This document shows positions 5,670 through 6,423 of a stretch of 6,423 nt of DNA, piece by piece; the first letter of the stretch is position 1; every line of letters begins with the position of its first letter. The notes beneath the pieces were generated by a model. The model saw only the letters and a list, made by a program, of their open reading frames with translations, was not told the DNA's origin and did not search any database. The DNA comes from Candidatus Rokuibacteriota bacterium. Lineage in GTDB: Bacteria > Methylomirabilota > Methylomirabilia > Rokubacteriales > CSP1-6. The position numbers were made by a program, and so were the translations under genes. Location of the stretch: the NCBI GenBank assembly GCA_016201575.1, contig JACQCN010000268.1, forward strand, positions 1 to 6,423. Reading direction: 5' to 3'.

Positions 5670-6423
5670 CTACGCCCCCTGCGTGGCTTCGGCCATCACG
5701 GCGCGGTTCCACTCGCGGATCAAGCCCGCCTTCTTCACGCCCACCTCAAAATGGTCCCACGGCATGCGCTCGTCAAGCGACCGCTCCCGCGTGGTGTAAA
5801 AGTCGGGAGCGCCCTTCCACTCCCGGAGGGCCCGCCGCCAGTCGCCGTCCATCCGGGCGGCCAGCTCCAGGAAGTCCGCCACCCGGCGGTCGCCGCGCGC
5901 GAGCAGGGCCTGCAGCTCGGCCTCGCGCGGGTTCTCGTGGAGCACGCGCACGTTGGAGAACCGCCGCACCCCGCTCTTGATGATCGCGAGCTTCTCCTGG
6001 AGCGACCCCACGCCGTCGAACCGGGCCCACTGGAAGGGCGTCCAGGGCTTCGGCACGTAGGAGGACACCGAGAGCGTGAGCCGGCCGAAGGGCTTGCCGG
6101 CGGGGTCGAGCACCCGGAGCCGGTCGAGCAGGCGCGCCGCCAGGTCCACGATCGCCTCGACGTCCTCGCGGGTCTCCGTCGGCTGGCCGATCATGAAGTA
6201 GCACTTGAGGTTCGGGATGCCGTAGCGCCGGACGAGGTCGCAGGCGTGGTAGAGCTGCTCGTCGGTGATCGCCTTGCGGATCACCTGCCTCAGGCGCTCG
6301 GTCCCGGCCTCCGGGGCGATGGTGAGGGTCCGGTGGCCGCCCCGCTGGATCGCCGCGACCAGCTCCTCGGTCAGGCTGTCCGCCCGGAGCGAGGAAATGG
6401 AAACCTCCATGCCATACTCTTCC
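5670..6423 (-). CDS. Radical SAM protein, COG1032 (B12-binding-type) family, C-terminal part
   Basis: Only the last 250 codons are in the window. The frame stays open through the right edge, so the N-terminus, with the expected CxxxCxxC cluster and any cobalamin-binding domain, is outside. The visible part is the second half of a radical SAM barrel plus a C-terminal extension: LRADSLTEELVAAIQRGG; TIAPEAGTERLRQVI; YFMIGQPTETREDVEAIVDLA; SVSSYVPKPWTPFQWARFDG; LLARGDRRVADFLELA; and a terminal MPWDHFEVGVKKAGLIREW. The EAGTERLR, GxPTET and VPKPxTPFQW combination is typical of the YgiQ/TIGR03960-like 'B12-binding domain/radical SAM' proteins, whose reactions are mostly unknown. The internal Met at 6410 is unlikely to be the true start. 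It sits 2 bp before the HemQ-like gene, implying co-translation. The family call rests on motif memory; the substrate is unknown. Confidence 0.88.
   Translation of the reverse strand, partial: EEYGMEVSISSLRADSLTEELVAAIQRGGHRTLTIAPEAGTERLRQVIRKAITDEQLYHACDLVRRYGIPNLKCYFMIGQPTETREDVEAIVDLAARLLDRLRVLDPAGKPFGRLTLSVSSYVPKPWTPFQWARFDGVGSLQEKLAIIKSGVRRFSNVRVLHENPREAELQALLARGDRRVADFLELAARMDGDWRRALREWKGAPDFYTTRERSLDERMPWDHFEVGVKKAGLIREWNRAVMAEATQGA
5675..5680 (-). promoter_or_regulatory. Shine-Dalgarno of the HemQ-like gene inside the radical SAM 3' end
   Basis: AGGGGG lies 7 nt before the ATG at 5667 and within the last codons of the radical SAM gene, whose TAG stop (5672-5670) falls between the site and the start. 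This supports the ATG at 5667 and coupled translation of the two genes. Confidence 0.55.

Noticed and set aside
4684..5799. Plus-strand 371-codon frame opposite the Rieske and HemQ-like genes
   Set aside because: It crosses two genuine minus-strand genes and the gap between them, and shows no family features.

Overview
This is a compact, high-GC window (roughly two-thirds G+C by eye) in which every supportable gene lies on the minus strand. Read in the direction of transcription, from high to low coordinates, the order is: a radical SAM protein (cut by the right edge), a chlorite dismutase-like/HemQ-type haem protein, a small Rieske [2Fe-2S] protein, the molybdenum cofactor enzyme MoaA, a 139-bp gap, a 78-residue hypothetical protein, a branched-chain-amino-acid-type periplasmic binding protein, and a zinc-ribbon/class III cyclase/AAA ATPase signalling protein (cut by the left edge). 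Strong GC bias at third codon positions produces long antisense open frames. I treat these as shadows.

The window suggests a high-GC, Gram-negative, probably environmental bacterium: it has a cleavable-signal periplasmic binding protein, and its cyclase-ATPase is of a type abundant in soil lineages. Candidatus Rokubacteria/Methylomirabilota or another high-GC proteobacterial-like group would fit. This is an inference from gene style, not a phylogenetic result.

Right half (3554-6423) is a cofactor and redox block. The radical SAM gene ends 2 bp before the HemQ-like start, and the Rieske stop and moaA start share one base (TGATG), so both pairs are probably translationally coupled. A 96-bp gap separates the HemQ-like gene from the Rieske gene. 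The four products all handle haem, Fe-S or molybdopterin chemistry.

Left half (1-3414) looks like a sensing block. The small ORF, the binding protein and the cyclase-ATPase are separated by only 12 and 5 bp. A candidate promoter sits just before the small ORF. The binding protein has no permease or ATPase partner in view, and it lies directly before an intracellular signalling protein.

The main anomalies are a one-base frameshift in the cyclase domain, substitutions at two canonical catalytic positions of that domain, and a distal haem-pocket position in the HemQ-like protein that by residue counting matches neither true chlorite dismutase nor firmicute HemQ. I see no tRNA, rRNA, CRISPR array, insertion sequence or convincing intrinsic terminator.
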